A stretch of DNA of 64,000 bases from Niastella caeni. GTDB taxonomy: Bacteria > Bacteroidota > Bacteroidia > Chitinophagales > Chitinophagaceae. A program made the position numbers and the translations under genes. Every line of letters starts with the position of its first letter. Position 1 is the first letter of the stretch. The notes beneath the pieces are model-generated. The model was not told where the DNA came from. It did no database searches and saw only the letters and a list, made by a program, of their open reading frames with translations. Below, piece after piece: positions 9,379 through 17,674 of the stretch. The stretch spans positions 1 through 64,000 of the forward strand of contig NZ_STFF01000005.1 in the NCBI RefSeq assembly GCF_004834005.1, in the 5' to 3' direction.

Positions 9379-9452
9379 GAGTTTTAAGCCTGACAAATGG
9401 AGGAGATTTACAGGTGGGGTCATCAATTAGTAACATGCCACTTACCCATCGC

Positions 9453-9797
9453 CTATTCCCCTTTCAAACTATTCTCTACCAGCGACTGATTCTCTCTTGC
9501 CTTGTGCTGTTTCTCCCAGGCCACTACTGAGGTTTCCAGCACTTGTTTCAGTTGCATTTTAGTTGTTCGTTTGGAAGGGTTGATACGCAGCCCTTCTATT
9601 TTTTCTTTATAAACCAGCACCCCGTCATTGTTATAAAAATAAACGATGTGCTGTTTAGGCGCGTGGATATTACTTTCCACAACCCACCATCCTTTTTCCG
9701 ATACCCATTCAGGACACACGCGTTGATTGTCCTGGCCAAAAGTTGCGGCCTGCATCAGCAGGCCCGTGATCAATGTTGCAAACAGATTTTTCTTCAT
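9453..9797 (-). CDS. Small secreted hypothetical protein
   Basis: A 114-residue protein with a clear signal peptide (MKKNLFATLITGLLMQAATFG, then Q). The mature part is short and soluble, with a WWVVESN...HIVYFYNNDGVLVYKE beta pattern and a helical, basic C-terminal half. I recognise no family. It is flanked by non-coding sequence on both sides and is probably monocistronic. The combination of a signal peptide and a coherent coding pattern makes it a likely real gene. Confidence 0.68.
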   Translation of the reverse strand: MKKNLFATLITGLLMQAATFGQDNQRVCPEWVSEKGWWVVESNIHAPKQHIVYFYNNDGVLVYKEKIEGLRINPSKRTTKMQLKQVLETSVVAWEKQHKARENQSLVENSLKGE

Positions 9798-10183
9798 GGC
9801 TATAACTTTACTGTCAAGATTATTTTTAGAAACTACGTAAAGCTATTTATCCCGCTGCCGGAAAATTGATAAAGTGGCTGGTAGTAGTGTTGGTTATGAT
9901 AGAATACAAGTAACCGTAGACTAAAAGGAAAAACACCTATTAAATGTTTTGGTCGACGAAGCACACTCGGGCTTGACAAGTACAAGATGTAACCCCCACA
10001 CTTCGGAGCATTTGAATGTATTGGCCAGAAATGAATGGGATTGGCACGTTCAAAGGGATTTTATAGGGGTTAAGTCATTGAATTGTAGGGGGTAATAGTT
10101 GATCGGTATCAAAATAAATGCTATTCGTTACAAAGACCCGATACGGGATTGTTTTAATGCCAAAACTTTACTACCTTATATGA
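9798..10183. other. Gene-free stretch before the RAYT-like gene
   Basis: No gene is supported. The only structure seen is a short direct repeat: AACCCCCACACTTCGGAGC at 9991-10009 closely matches AACCCCCACCCTTCGGCTC at 10194-10212, which lies inside the start of the next gene. Two similar motifs (ATAGGGGTTAA and GTAGGGGGTAA) also occur near 10062-10094. This may be a remnant of an earlier rearrangement at the transposase locus. Confidence 0.4.
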
Positions 10184-10711
10184 ATGTACGAAAAACCCCC
10201 ACCCTTCGGCTCTTATTATGTTACACTAAGTGTGTCTGGCTGGATAGATGTATTCACCCATCATGCTTATTGCGAAATTCTTATTGACAACCTAAACAAT
10301 TGTATTGACAACAAAAACCTACATGTGTATGAATACGTGTTAATGCCCAGCTACATCACTATTATTGCCTCATCAAAGAAGAAACACATCTCAACAATCT
10401 TAAGAGAGTTTAAAAACGGTACTGCAAAGCAAATTCTGAAATCAATTGCAGAGAATCCTGAAGAAAAGCGAAAAGAATGGATGATGCGATTGTTTCATTA
10501 TTACAGTAACCGGTATCAACATGATGCGGAGCATCACTTTTGGCAATTTGGAAATCACCCCGTTGTTTTAGATAGCTCCGAATTGTTTGCCCAGCATGTA
10601 ACCGAAGTAGTGAATTTGCCGGTTACAACCAGGCTGGTCGATGATCCCCATCATTATGTTTACAGCAGCGCCCATCCGCTGCAACGGGTTAAGCTGGCAC
10701 CCTGGCAATAG
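10184..10711 (+). CDS. RAYT/IS200-like (Y1) transposase homologue lacking the catalytic residues
   Basis: A 175-residue protein from ATG 10184, clearly related to the REP-associated tyrosine transposase-like protein encoded 355 bases downstream (shared SGWIDVF/VDWIDVF, aligned VLMPS/CLMTN and a matching HHYVYSSA/EHYLYSSA tail). The residues needed for Y1-HUH chemistry are replaced: the HUH triplet HLH of the neighbour is YIT here (LMPSYITII), and in the C-terminal motif the Tyr of YIHENPV aligns with Glu in EVVNLPV. It should therefore not cut or join DNA, but may still bind it. It is uninterrupted and not frameshifted, which argues for a retained protein or a recent loss. The C-terminus ends in KLAPWQ. 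Confidence 0.72.
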   Translation: MYEKPPPFGSYYVTLSVSGWIDVFTHHAYCEILIDNLNNCIDNKNLHVYEYVLMPSYITIIASSKKKHISTILREFKNGTAKQILKSIAENPEEKRKEWMMRLFHYYSNRYQHDAEHHFWQFGNHPVVLDSSELFAQHVTEVVNLPVTTRLVDDPHHYVYSSAHPLQRVKLAPWQ

Positions 10712-11065
10712 TATTTTAATAAATTCCGTATACCTCTGTTAGCATATATTTTCCGGCCGATTTAAAAAATTGGTCGGGTGTATTCTTTTATGCCCTGATA
10801 AGCCATTATTTTAATTCACGAAAGGCATATCGTTAAAGCATTTGTAACCAGTAAAAAGCATTAATAAAAAATTATTATTCGTTAACGGGCATTAACACCA
10901 GGCGATTTTCTTACCAACATTTTGTATATTACATTCCCTTGTCTCTGCTATATTTCTTTAGCCTGATTGTACGTATTATCCGCACCCGGAGCCAATTCAA
11001 CAGCACGGTTTTATTATTCACCCGAGTATACATTTATTAATGATAATTGATAAATCAATTCTCCT
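10712..11065. other. Gene-free stretch between the two RAYT-like genes
   Basis: AT-rich spacer of 354 bases with no supported gene. A wobble-paired hairpin (GGCCGATT...AATTGGTC, about 10756-10778) follows the dead homologue. No copy of the GC-rich palindrome found elsewhere in the window is present here. Confidence 0.4.
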
Positions 11066-11668
11066 ATGATTGATAAAAATAAAAATCAGGGTTTCAAACA
11101 ACAGGATTGTTCCTATTTGACTTTTAATGTGGTAGACTGGATAGATGTGTTTATAAGACCAACTTATAAACACATCATTGTTGATGCATTAAACTATTGT
11201 ATTGAAGCAAAAAAGTTCACGGTATATGCCTGGTGCTTAATGACCAATCACCTGCATATGCTGGCCAGGGCCCAGGATGGCTCGGGGCTGGCCATGATTG
11301 AAAAAGAATTTAAAAGATATACTACTACAAAGATCCTGGAGGCTATTGATATAGAACCCGACCTGCGCCGGTCGTGGATGTTGCAGCGGTTTGAAAACTG
11401 TAGCCTGAGCCTTAAAAAAATTGAAAAATTTCAGTTGTGGCAAACCTGCACCAATCCCGCCTACATAGATTTCAAGCAGGTATATAAATTACAGGAAAGG
11501 GTTTTATACATTCACGAAAACCCGGTACGCGACGGTATTGTAAGCAGCCCGGAACACTACTTATACAGTTCCGCCTCCGACTATGCCGGTAAACCGGGCA
11601 TGGTTAAGGTGAACGTAATTAATTTTGAAAGCCTGCGGATGTCGTTATTAAAGAATGGGTCAGCGTAA
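11066..11668 (+). CDS. REP-associated tyrosine transposase (RAYT), Y1-HUH family
   Basis: A 200-residue IS200/IS605-TnpA-like single-strand nuclease fold. The HUH motif is intact (LMTNHLHML, metal-binding His-Leu-His), and the catalytic Tyr is expected in VLYIHENPVRDGIV, followed by the family's EHYLYSSASDY tail. Proteins of this kind are usually single-copy chromosomal genes linked to repetitive extragenic palindromes, rather than insertion sequences; no terminal hairpins, target duplication or accessory gene is visible here. Its 3' end overlaps the convergent ArsC-like gene by 9 bases. The palindrome family at 7365, 16011 and 43890 is a candidate substrate, which I infer rather than show. 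Confidence 0.85.
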   Translation: MIDKNKNQGFKQQDCSYLTFNVVDWIDVFIRPTYKHIIVDALNYCIEAKKFTVYAWCLMTNHLHMLARAQDGSGLAMIEKEFKRYTTTKILEAIDIEPDLRRSWMLQRFENCSLSLKKIEKFQLWQTCTNPAYIDFKQVYKLQERVLYIHENPVRDGIVSSPEHYLYSSASDYAGKPGMVKVNVINFESLRMSLLKNGSA

Positions 11669-12013
11669 AGCGTTCTTTAACGCCTCAACATTTTTCTTTT
11701 CACTGCCCACAAAAATTTTATCATTTACAAAAACCACCGGCCTTTTTAAAAAAGTGTATTCATCCAGGATCAACTGGCGATAATCTTTTTCTGTAAGGGG
11801 CTTGTCCTTCAGGCCCATTTCCTTGTATTTCATAGCGCGGCGGCTGAACAGCGATTCGTAGCTGCCGGTCTTGTTTTTCATTTCGTCGAGCTGGGTGGCA
11901 CTTATGCTTTCGGTTTTAATATCCTGCATTTCGAAGCCTTTTTTATCGATCCCGGTCTCTTTTATAATAGCCTGGCAGGTGGTGCAGTTCCCCAAATGAT
12001 AGATTTTATTCAT
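11660..12013 (-). CDS. ArsC/Spx-family thioredoxin-fold protein
   Basis: A 117-residue protein of the arsenate reductase-like family. The redox centre is CTTC at residues 10-13 (GNCTTCQAI), as in Spx/YffB-type members. Downstream are SRRAMKYKEMGL and FLKRPVVFVNDKIFVG, the latter being the LxRP-type motif that supplies an anion-binding Arg in ArsC. Whether it reduces arsenate or acts as a thiol-redox or Spx-like regulator cannot be told from sequence; no other ars gene is nearby. The start codon is preceded at once by TATCTTCG (minus strand, 12019-12026), close to the TAnnTTTG promoter element. Confidence 0.85.
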   Translation of the reverse strand: MNKIYHLGNCTTCQAIIKETGIDKKGFEMQDIKTESISATQLDEMKNKTGSYESLFSRRAMKYKEMGLKDKPLTEKDYRQLILDEYTFLKRPVVFVNDKIFVGSEKKNVEALKNALR

Positions 12014-12311
12014 GAGTGCGAAGATAGAGGATGAACTCAGAAGTCGGAATTCTGAGGCCGAAAGAAGAAAGTTTAAGGGCGTCGGAAAAATTAGGGAGCG
12101 AATTGGTTAACAAGTGTTTATGTGAAAAAATCCGCAGGTTGCCAGGTCATTAGGCGTCCAATTTGCAGGGTAAAAAAACTGTTCCCAGATCCACCAGGCG
12201 GTAGTTGGTTCTTTTTCACACTTTATTTACAGAAAATGGCCGTTTCAACTGTAATTTTTTAGGTAATTCGACGACCAATTTGGTATCTTTTCGCTAAAAC
12301 CAACCCAACAA
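12014..12311. other. Divergent intergenic region upstream of the sigma factor
   Basis: A 298-base spacer between the ArsC-like gene and the sigma gene. It contains a 7-base inverted repeat CTCAGAA/TTCTGAG (12036-12042 and 12050-12056) and a TATCTTTT element at 12284-12291 that could be the -7 box for the sigma operon. No small gene was recognised. Confidence 0.4.
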
Positions 12312-12827
12312 TTGCAGGCAAAACTTAACCAGGATGAGTTTGTGGCTTTGGTGCACCAACACCGCGCTATGTTGTATAAGGTGTGCAATTTATATTGTAC
12401 ATCCGACTACGATAAACAGGATCTGTTCCAGGAGATCGTAATACAATTATGGGGCGCTTATCCACGGTTCAGGGGTGATTCAAAATTCAGCACCTGGTTA
12501 TACCGTATTGCATTGAATACAGCCATTTCTGACCTGCGTAAACAAAAGAAGTACATTAAAAGCGTAGAACCTGAATTATTACCAACGGAGATTCAAGACA
12601 TTCAATACAATAACGAAAAAGAAGAGCGGTTGCAGCAACTGTATAAGGCTATTAACCATCTTACTGAAATTGAACGGGCTATTGTAATGCTGTACCTTGA
12701 AGATAAGAGTTACGAAGAAATGGAAGATATTTTGGGGATCAATCAGAATAACCTGCGCGTGAAAATGAACCGGATCAAAGAAAAATTACGTAAACTCACA
12801 AAATCTGTAGAACATGGAGTTAGATAG
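12312..12827 (+). CDS. ECF-type RNA polymerase sigma factor
   Basis: A 171-residue sigma-70 family factor of the extracytoplasmic function group. Region 2 spans about 10-80 with YDKQDLFQEIVIQLW and FSTWLYRIALNTAISDLRKQ, and region 4 about 110-165 with LTEIERAIVMLYLEDKSYEEM, a DNA-binding helix-turn-helix. Regions 1 and 3 are absent, as expected. The best start is TTG at 12312; no in-frame ATG lies early enough to keep region 2 intact. The stop overlaps the next gene by 14 bases, the usual arrangement for an ECF factor and its membrane-bound partner. The signal it responds to is unknown. Confidence 0.9.
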   Translation: MQAKLNQDEFVALVHQHRAMLYKVCNLYCTSDYDKQDLFQEIVIQLWGAYPRFRGDSKFSTWLYRIALNTAISDLRKQKKYIKSVEPELLPTEIQDIQYNNEKEERLQQLYKAINHLTEIERAIVMLYLEDKSYEEMEDILGINQNNLRVKMNRIKEKLRKLTKSVEHGVR

Positions 12828-13482
12828 CCTGAAAGATATTTGGAAAAATCTGGATGAAGAAGATCTTCAACCGGGCAGGGAAGTGCCTATTTTGTCCATG
12901 TTGCAAAAACGGTCACAAGGCACTATTGCCAAATTAAAGCGCAACCTTAACCGCGAGTTGGTTGCCGTATTGGTCATCTATACGCTTAGTATCTGGTATA
13001 TTGTAATACAGCAGGGCCATTACAACGAACTGGCTGTATTGCTTGGTTTGGTGGGCGGCGCCTTTCTATTCTATTATTACCGCAAGAATAAGCTGCTGAA
13101 ACAAATGCAGTGCGTGGCTTGTGAAGTAAAATCCAATTTGAAGCAACAGTTGGTTACGCTAGAAAAATACGTTCGCTTTTATTTTGTTGCGGGCACCATT
13201 CTTACACCGCTGGCTTATTTTGCTGCCGGCGTTATTACTTTATTTAATGCACCTGACGCCACTCCATCGCTGAATGGCGTTAATGTAGAAGCGCAAACTT
13301 CCGTTTCGCAATTGCCTATTACCGCCAACATCAGCAATCATCGTTTTTTCTATTTATTTATTTCAATAGGTGTGTTGGTCACTGTTGGCAGTTATTTTCT
13401 GAATCGCTGGTTCGTTAACAAACTGTACGGGCAGCATATTCAAAAGTTAAAAGACCTGCTAAACCAGATGGAAGAAGCTTAG
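12814..13482 (+). CDS. Membrane protein, likely partner (anti-sigma) of the ECF factor
   Basis: A 222-residue protein with a soluble N-terminal region (about 1-45, starting MELDSLKDIWKNLDEED) and four predicted membrane segments at about 49-66, 71-88, 121-141 and 176-195. It has no zinc-binding anti-sigma motif (HxxxCxxC), so assignment as an anti-sigma factor rests on the 14-base overlap with the sigma gene and on topology. Similar four-segment membrane proteins commonly follow ECF genes in Bacteroidota. No terminator was recognised after it. Confidence 0.75.
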   Translation: MELDSLKDIWKNLDEEDLQPGREVPILSMLQKRSQGTIAKLKRNLNRELVAVLVIYTLSIWYIVIQQGHYNELAVLLGLVGGAFLFYYYRKNKLLKQMQCVACEVKSNLKQQLVTLEKYVRFYFVAGTILTPLAYFAAGVITLFNAPDATPSLNGVNVEAQTSVSQLPITANISNHRFFYLFISIGVLVTVGSYFLNRWFVNKLYGQHIQKLKDLLNQMEEA

Positions 13483-13763
13483 TTCAATTGGCAATAAGCA
13501 ATAGACACAGTCCACAGGCCATTTCCAGTAATAAATAAACCAATTTCCTTAACAGTTCGCTCCTGCATTTGCTTGCAGGGTGGGGCTTAAAGCGTACAGC
13601 TAAAATCTGCCACCAGTAAAACAATTTTCTTTAATATATACATGCCAGAATTTGGCAATACCTATCTGCACTGATACTTTTTTTGCATTGAATGACGATC
13701 GGTAGGTTTTGAAAATCATTGCACATGATTTTTAAGTAATTTCATTCCCTAAAACGATTCGCT

Positions 13764-14633
13764 ATGTCTACTCGTCGGGATTTTATAAGACAATCGTCCC
13801 TGCTTACCGCAAGTTTTTTTATTAGTAAGGAAGAATGGTTCAGTACACCCAAAAAAATTGGCCTGCAGCTTTATACCCTCCGCAATGAAATGGGTAAAGA
13901 TGCAAAAGGTACTTTAGCTAAAGTTGCTGCGCAAGGATATAAAACCGTTGAAACATTTGGTTATGGCGGCGGCAAATGGTTTGGTATGAACGCAACCGAA
14001 TTGCTGGCAACACTTAAAGAAAACGGATTATCTACGCCCAGCGGTCACACGTTCCCCGCCAGTATTTTTTTACAAAGCGGCTGGGAAGAAAAATGGAAAC
14101 CTGCAGTAGATGATGCCAAAGCAATTGGCCAGGAATTTATTGTTATTCCCTGGCTGGAAGAACAATACCGCACCTCAGCCGATAACTATAAGAAAATTGC
14201 AGCCTCCCTTAACAAAGCGGGTGAAATAGCTAAGAAAGCAGGCGTAAAGCTCGCTTATCACAACCACGATTTTGAATTTGTTCCGGTAGACGGTAAAACC
14301 GGCATGGATATCTTTTTAAAAGAAACAGATCCCAAACTGGTATTTTTTGAATTGGATATTTACTGGGTTTCAAAAGCCGGTAAAGATCCGTTGGCCATGT
14401 TTGCCAAACACCCCGGCCGCTTTACCATGTGGCATGTAAAAGATATGGACAATACGCCGAAAAAATCCTTTACTGAAGTTGGAAGCGGGGTTATCAACTA
14501 TAAAAAGATATTTAATTACGCCAAGCAAAGCGGCATGAAGTATTTTTTTGTAGAGCAGGACATGTGCCCGGGTGCGCCATTAGATAGTACCGCCAAAAGT
14601 ATCGCATACCTGAAAAAGAATATCATAAAGTAA
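13764..14633 (+). CDS. Sugar phosphate isomerase/epimerase-like TIM-barrel protein (exported)
   Basis: A 289-residue xylose-isomerase-like TIM barrel (AP_endonuc_2 family). The N-terminus MSTRRDFIRQSSLLTASFF is a twin-arginine-type export signal, so it should act in the periplasm. Metal-site strands are visible as LAYHNHDFEF, FELDIYWV and MWHVKDMD. It is a paralogue of the gene at 27429-28298 (shared IGLQLYTLR/FGLQLYSLR and ELDIYWV/EMDIYWV). Periplasmic proteins of this fold include 3-keto-glycoside lyases/hydrolases, which fits the surrounding dehydrogenase genes, but isomerase activity cannot be excluded. It sits 37 bases before a Gfo/Idh/MocA gene and is likely co-transcribed with it. A possible -7 element TAGGTTTT lies at 13703-13710. 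Confidence 0.85.
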   Translation: MSTRRDFIRQSSLLTASFFISKEEWFSTPKKIGLQLYTLRNEMGKDAKGTLAKVAAQGYKTVETFGYGGGKWFGMNATELLATLKENGLSTPSGHTFPASIFLQSGWEEKWKPAVDDAKAIGQEFIVIPWLEEQYRTSADNYKKIAASLNKAGEIAKKAGVKLAYHNHDFEFVPVDGKTGMDIFLKETDPKLVFFELDIYWVSKAGKDPLAMFAKHPGRFTMWHVKDMDNTPKKSFTEVGSGVINYKKIFNYAKQSGMKYFFVEQDMCPGAPLDSTAKSIAYLKKNIIK

Positions 14634-14670
14634 ACTTGTTATCCTATTATAATACCTTATACCATTTCAT

Positions 14671-16002
14671 ATGATGCATCGCAGAAAATTCTTGCAACAG
14701 GCGGGCACATTGCTTGCCGGGGGAACTGTATTGTCTTCGTTCGACAATCAAACATTTGCCATTTTTAAAAACCGCATTGCACCCTCCGACCAACTACGAA
14801 TTGGCGCCATTGGCATCAATGGCATGGGTTGGGCTAATGTAACGTCTGCTTTAAAAGTGCCGGGCGTTAATTTGGCGGCCATCTGCGATGTAGACAAGAA
14901 TGTGTTGGATAAAAGAATGGGTGAGCTGGCAAAGATGAATCTTGATGCTTCGAAAGTGAAAGCATATAGCGATTACCGTAAGCTACTGGAGCAAAAAGAT
15001 ATTGACATCGTTATTGTAGGCACACCCGATCATTGGCATGCCTTACAAATGATACATGCCTGCGAAGCAGGTAAAGATGTATATATTGAAAAGCCTGTTG
15101 GTAATTCAATTGTGGAATGCCGCAGCATGATAGCTGCCCAACAACGCTACAACAAAGTAGTTCAGGCAGGCCAGTGGCAACGCAGCCAGCAACATTTTAA
15201 AGATGCTGTTGACTATGTACAAAGCGGAAAGCTGGGAATGATAAGAACGGTAAAAGTGTGGTGCTACCAGGGATGGATGCATCCCCAACCGGTGGTGCCC
15301 GACAGTAACCCGCCTGCCAGTGTAGATTATGCCGCCTGGCTGGGACCTGCTCCCAAGCGCCCTTTCAATGCCAGCCGGTTTCATTTTCATTTCAGGTGGT
15401 TTTGGGATTACGCCGGTGGCCTTATGACCGACTGGGGCGTGCACCTGCTTGATTATGCTTTGCTGGGCATGAAGGCCGATGTGCCCAAGTCAATTGCCGC
15501 CCTCGGCGGTAAGTTTGCTTATCCCGATCTAAGCCAGGAAACGCCCGATACATTGACAACCTTATACGAATTCGACAAATTCAACCTGGTATGGGACTCC
15601 GCCATGGGTATTGATAACGGTTCTTATGGCAGAAACCACGGCATCGCCTTCATTGGCAACAATGGTACGCTGGTGCTTTACCGCGGAGGTTGGGAAGTGC
15701 TGGAAGAACCGCAAAGCACCAATAAAGCAAGCAAGTCGTTTGTTAAACCATCAGATAATGGTTTAAATAATCACTGGGTGAATTTCATTGATGTGGTGAA
15801 GTCAAGAAAAATGGAAGACCTCAACTGTTCTATTCAGGCCGGAGCGCATGTGGCTACTGTTGCTCAAATGGGAAATATTTCTTTCAGAAGCGGACAAAGG
15901 CTGGTGTGGGATAAATCGAATGGAAAATTTACCGATGAAAAGATCAATAGCCAGTACCTGATGAAGGAGTATGAGAATGGATATAAACTGCCAAAGGTTT
16001 AA
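14671..16002 (+). CDS. Gfo/Idh/MocA family oxidoreductase, Tat-exported
   Basis: A 443-residue NAD(P)-dependent sugar oxidoreductase-like protein. The start MMHRRKFLQQAGTLLAGG is a twin-arginine signal. The Rossmann fold follows: LRIGAIGINGMGW, then AAICDVD, then VGTPDHWHALQMIHACEAGK and the family signature YIEKPVGNS. Exported members hold their nicotinamide cofactor tightly and act on glycosides (for example GH109-like enzymes and glycoside 3-dehydrogenases). Within this cluster a C3-oxidising or 3-keto-reducing role is plausible. It forms a pair with the preceding TIM-barrel gene and is followed after 8 bases by a REP-like palindrome. Confidence 0.9.
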   Translation: MMHRRKFLQQAGTLLAGGTVLSSFDNQTFAIFKNRIAPSDQLRIGAIGINGMGWANVTSALKVPGVNLAAICDVDKNVLDKRMGELAKMNLDASKVKAYSDYRKLLEQKDIDIVIVGTPDHWHALQMIHACEAGKDVYIEKPVGNSIVECRSMIAAQQRYNKVVQAGQWQRSQQHFKDAVDYVQSGKLGMIRTVKVWCYQGWMHPQPVVPDSNPPASVDYAAWLGPAPKRPFNASRFHFHFRWFWDYAGGLMTDWGVHLLDYALLGMKADVPKSIAALGGKFAYPDLSQETPDTLTTLYEFDKFNLVWDSAMGIDNGSYGRNHGIAFIGNNGTLVLYRGGWEVLEEPQSTNKASKSFVKPSDNGLNNHWVNFIDVVKSRKMEDLNCSIQAGAHVATVAQMGNISFRSGQRLVWDKSNGKFTDEKINSQYLMKEYENGYKLPKV

Positions 16003-16010
16003 ATAAAATT

Positions 16011-16043
16011 AACCGTGCCACGGTTTGGAACCGTGACACGGTT
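16011..16043. repeat. REP-like palindrome, copy 2
   Basis: A 15-3-15 inverted repeat (arms 16011-16025 and 16029-16043, loop TGG, one mismatch) with the same core as the copies at 7365 and 43890. It occupies the gap between two convergent genes. Confidence 0.8.
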
Positions 16044-16050
16044 ATTATCA

Positions 16051-16839
16051 TTATAATTTTTTGATCTTGATATTACGGTACCAAACGGAATTGCCGTGGT
16101 CCTGCAATGCAATTCTTCCCTTTTTATAAGTTCCAAAGCCAGACCATTGTTTGAATTTGCTGGCGGCGATCATTTTTTTCCAGGCATCGTCCCACATCGT
16201 AGTGCTGAGGACTTTGGTGCCGTTTAAATGAAATTCCAACGCCCCTTTATTTGAGATCACTTCAACCTGGTTCCATTCTCCGGCAGGCTTTACAGTTTCG
16301 GGTGAACTGGCAATAAGATCATACAGATCACCTGCGCGGTGCTTATTGATTTTAGCATCAGGATGCGCGGCATTATCCAACACCTGCATTTCGGGACCGG
16401 TATGATATGTTTCAGTGAATCCGGGTCCTTCCTGCACATAGAACATAATACCGCTATTGCCGCCCGGGTCAATTTTCCATTCCAGCTTCAGATCGAAACT
16501 CTCATATTCTTCATTGGTCACCAGGTCGCCCCCGCCTACTATTTTACCCTCGTTCTTAGTGGTTGTATCAAGGTGTATAGCGCCATCGGTCACCTGCCAG
16601 GCCGAGCCATCGGTTTTCTTATTGAAAACATGGAAATTGCCTTTAGATACGCCGTCAAACAGTAATTGCCAGCCAGTGTTTTTTTCTTCGTTAGTAAGGC
16701 TGTTTGTAGTTACTTCAACAGGAGCAGCGGCCATAGTATCTGTTTTTGTTGTATCGGTTCCCGGTTGATTGGTACCGGTACCGCCCTGGCAACCGGCGAT
16801 TGCACCGGCCAATACCAAACAAGCAAAAGTTGTGCGCAT
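16051..16839 (-). CDS. DUF1080 (3-keto-disaccharide hydrolase family) lipoprotein A
   Basis: A 262-residue lipoprotein: signal sequence with lipobox LAGAIAGC (Cys17), a short linker rich in Thr, then one DUF1080 concanavalin-like beta-sandwich domain from about residue 55 to the end. Family landmarks are GWQLLFDG, GGGDLVTNEEYESFDLKLEW, GNSGIMFYV, TGPEMQVLD and GRIALQDHG. Members of this Pfam family hydrolyse or eliminate 3-keto-glycosides. It lies 27 bases downstream of a close paralogue on the same strand and shares its operon. Its likely role is to cleave 3-keto sugars made by the nearby dehydrogenases. Confidence 0.9.
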   Translation of the reverse strand: MRTTFACLVLAGAIAGCQGGTGTNQPGTDTTKTDTMAAAPVEVTTNSLTNEEKNTGWQLLFDGVSKGNFHVFNKKTDGSAWQVTDGAIHLDTTTKNEGKIVGGGDLVTNEEYESFDLKLEWKIDPGGNSGIMFYVQEGPGFTETYHTGPEMQVLDNAAHPDAKINKHRAGDLYDLIASSPETVKPAGEWNQVEVISNKGALEFHLNGTKVLSTTMWDDAWKKMIAASKFKQWSGFGTYKKGRIALQDHGNSVWYRNIKIKKL

Positions 16840-16866
16840 ATAGTTGATTTTAGTGAGGAGACGATT

Positions 16867-17586
16867 TTATAATCTTTTGATCTGGATATTTCTGAACGCT
16901 ACGCCATTACCATGGTCCTGTAAGGCAATGCGGCCCTTTTGGAACATGCCAAAACCAGCCCAGTTCTTAAACTTGCTGTTCGCGATTAACGATTTCCAGT
17001 TATCATCCCACATAATAGTAGAAACTACTTTGGTTCCGTTCTGATATAATTCGAGCAGGCCCTTATTGATAATGATCTCAATCTGATTCCACTGGCCCCA
17101 GGGACGTACGTTCTCAGGTGTACTGGCAATAAGATCGTACAGATCGCCGGCGCGGTGTTTATTGATCTTTGAATCGCGATGGCCATTGTTGTCGATGATC
17201 TGCATTTCGGGACCCGTTAAGTACGAGGCGTTATATTTCGCATCTTCCTGGGTAAGAAAAATAATGCCGCTGTTGCCTGCCGAATCAATTTTCCATTCCA
17301 GTTTCAGATGGAAGTTTTCATATTCTTCATTGGTCACCAGATCGCCGCCGCCTGCGCCGCTTTGTTTGGCTGCGGGGTCGAGGTATAAAATACCATTTTG
17401 CACTTTCCAGGCAGCGCCATCTGATTTGTTATTATAAATATGCCAGTTGTCTTTAGACGTGCCATTGAATAAAACCTGCCAGCCGCCTTTGCTCTTTACA
17501 GATCCGTTTGATGAGCCAGTGGTTTTATTAGCAGAATGACAAGCTAACAATGTAACCGGGAATAAGGCGATAAGTAACTTTTTCAT
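16867..17586 (-). CDS. DUF1080 (3-keto-disaccharide hydrolase family) lipoprotein B
   Basis: A 239-residue paralogue of the adjacent gene, with lipobox VTLLAC (Cys16) and a single DUF1080 domain from about residue 34. Shared landmarks are GWQVLFNG, GGGDLVTNEEYENFHLKLEW, GNSGIIFLT, TGPEMQIID, NKHRAGDLYDLIAS and GRIALQDHG. The two copies differ most around the loop before TGPEM (EGPGFTETYH versus EDAKYNASYL), which may reflect different substrates. It follows the cytochrome c gene after a terminator-like hairpin, so it may have its own promoter or be expressed by read-through. Confidence 0.9.
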   Translation of the reverse strand: MKKLLIALFPVTLLACHSANKTTGSSNGSVKSKGGWQVLFNGTSKDNWHIYNNKSDGAAWKVQNGILYLDPAAKQSGAGGGDLVTNEEYENFHLKLEWKIDSAGNSGIIFLTQEDAKYNASYLTGPEMQIIDNNGHRDSKINKHRAGDLYDLIASTPENVRPWGQWNQIEIIINKGLLELYQNGTKVVSTIMWDDNWKSLIANSKFKNWAGFGMFQKGRIALQDHGNGVAFRNIQIKRL

Positions 17587-17628
17587 GTATTATTTCTAAA
17601 TAAGTGGTACACGTAAGCGGCCTGCAAT

Positions 17629-17667
17629 ACATTAAAAAGAGACCCCCGCTTTGTGAGAGCAGGGGTT
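17629..17667 (-). terminator. Intrinsic terminator after the cytochrome c gene
   Basis: Arms 17642-17650 and 17658-17667 pair (one wobble) on the minus strand, and TCTCTTTTT follows. It separates the cytochrome c gene from the DUF1080 pair. Confidence 0.7.
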
Positions 17668-17674
17668 ATGTAGT

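Noticed and set aside
10184..11668. Complete IS200/IS605 element
   Set aside because: No subterminal hairpins typical of the family, no TnpB and no repeated ends were found; the intact protein fits the RAYT class better.
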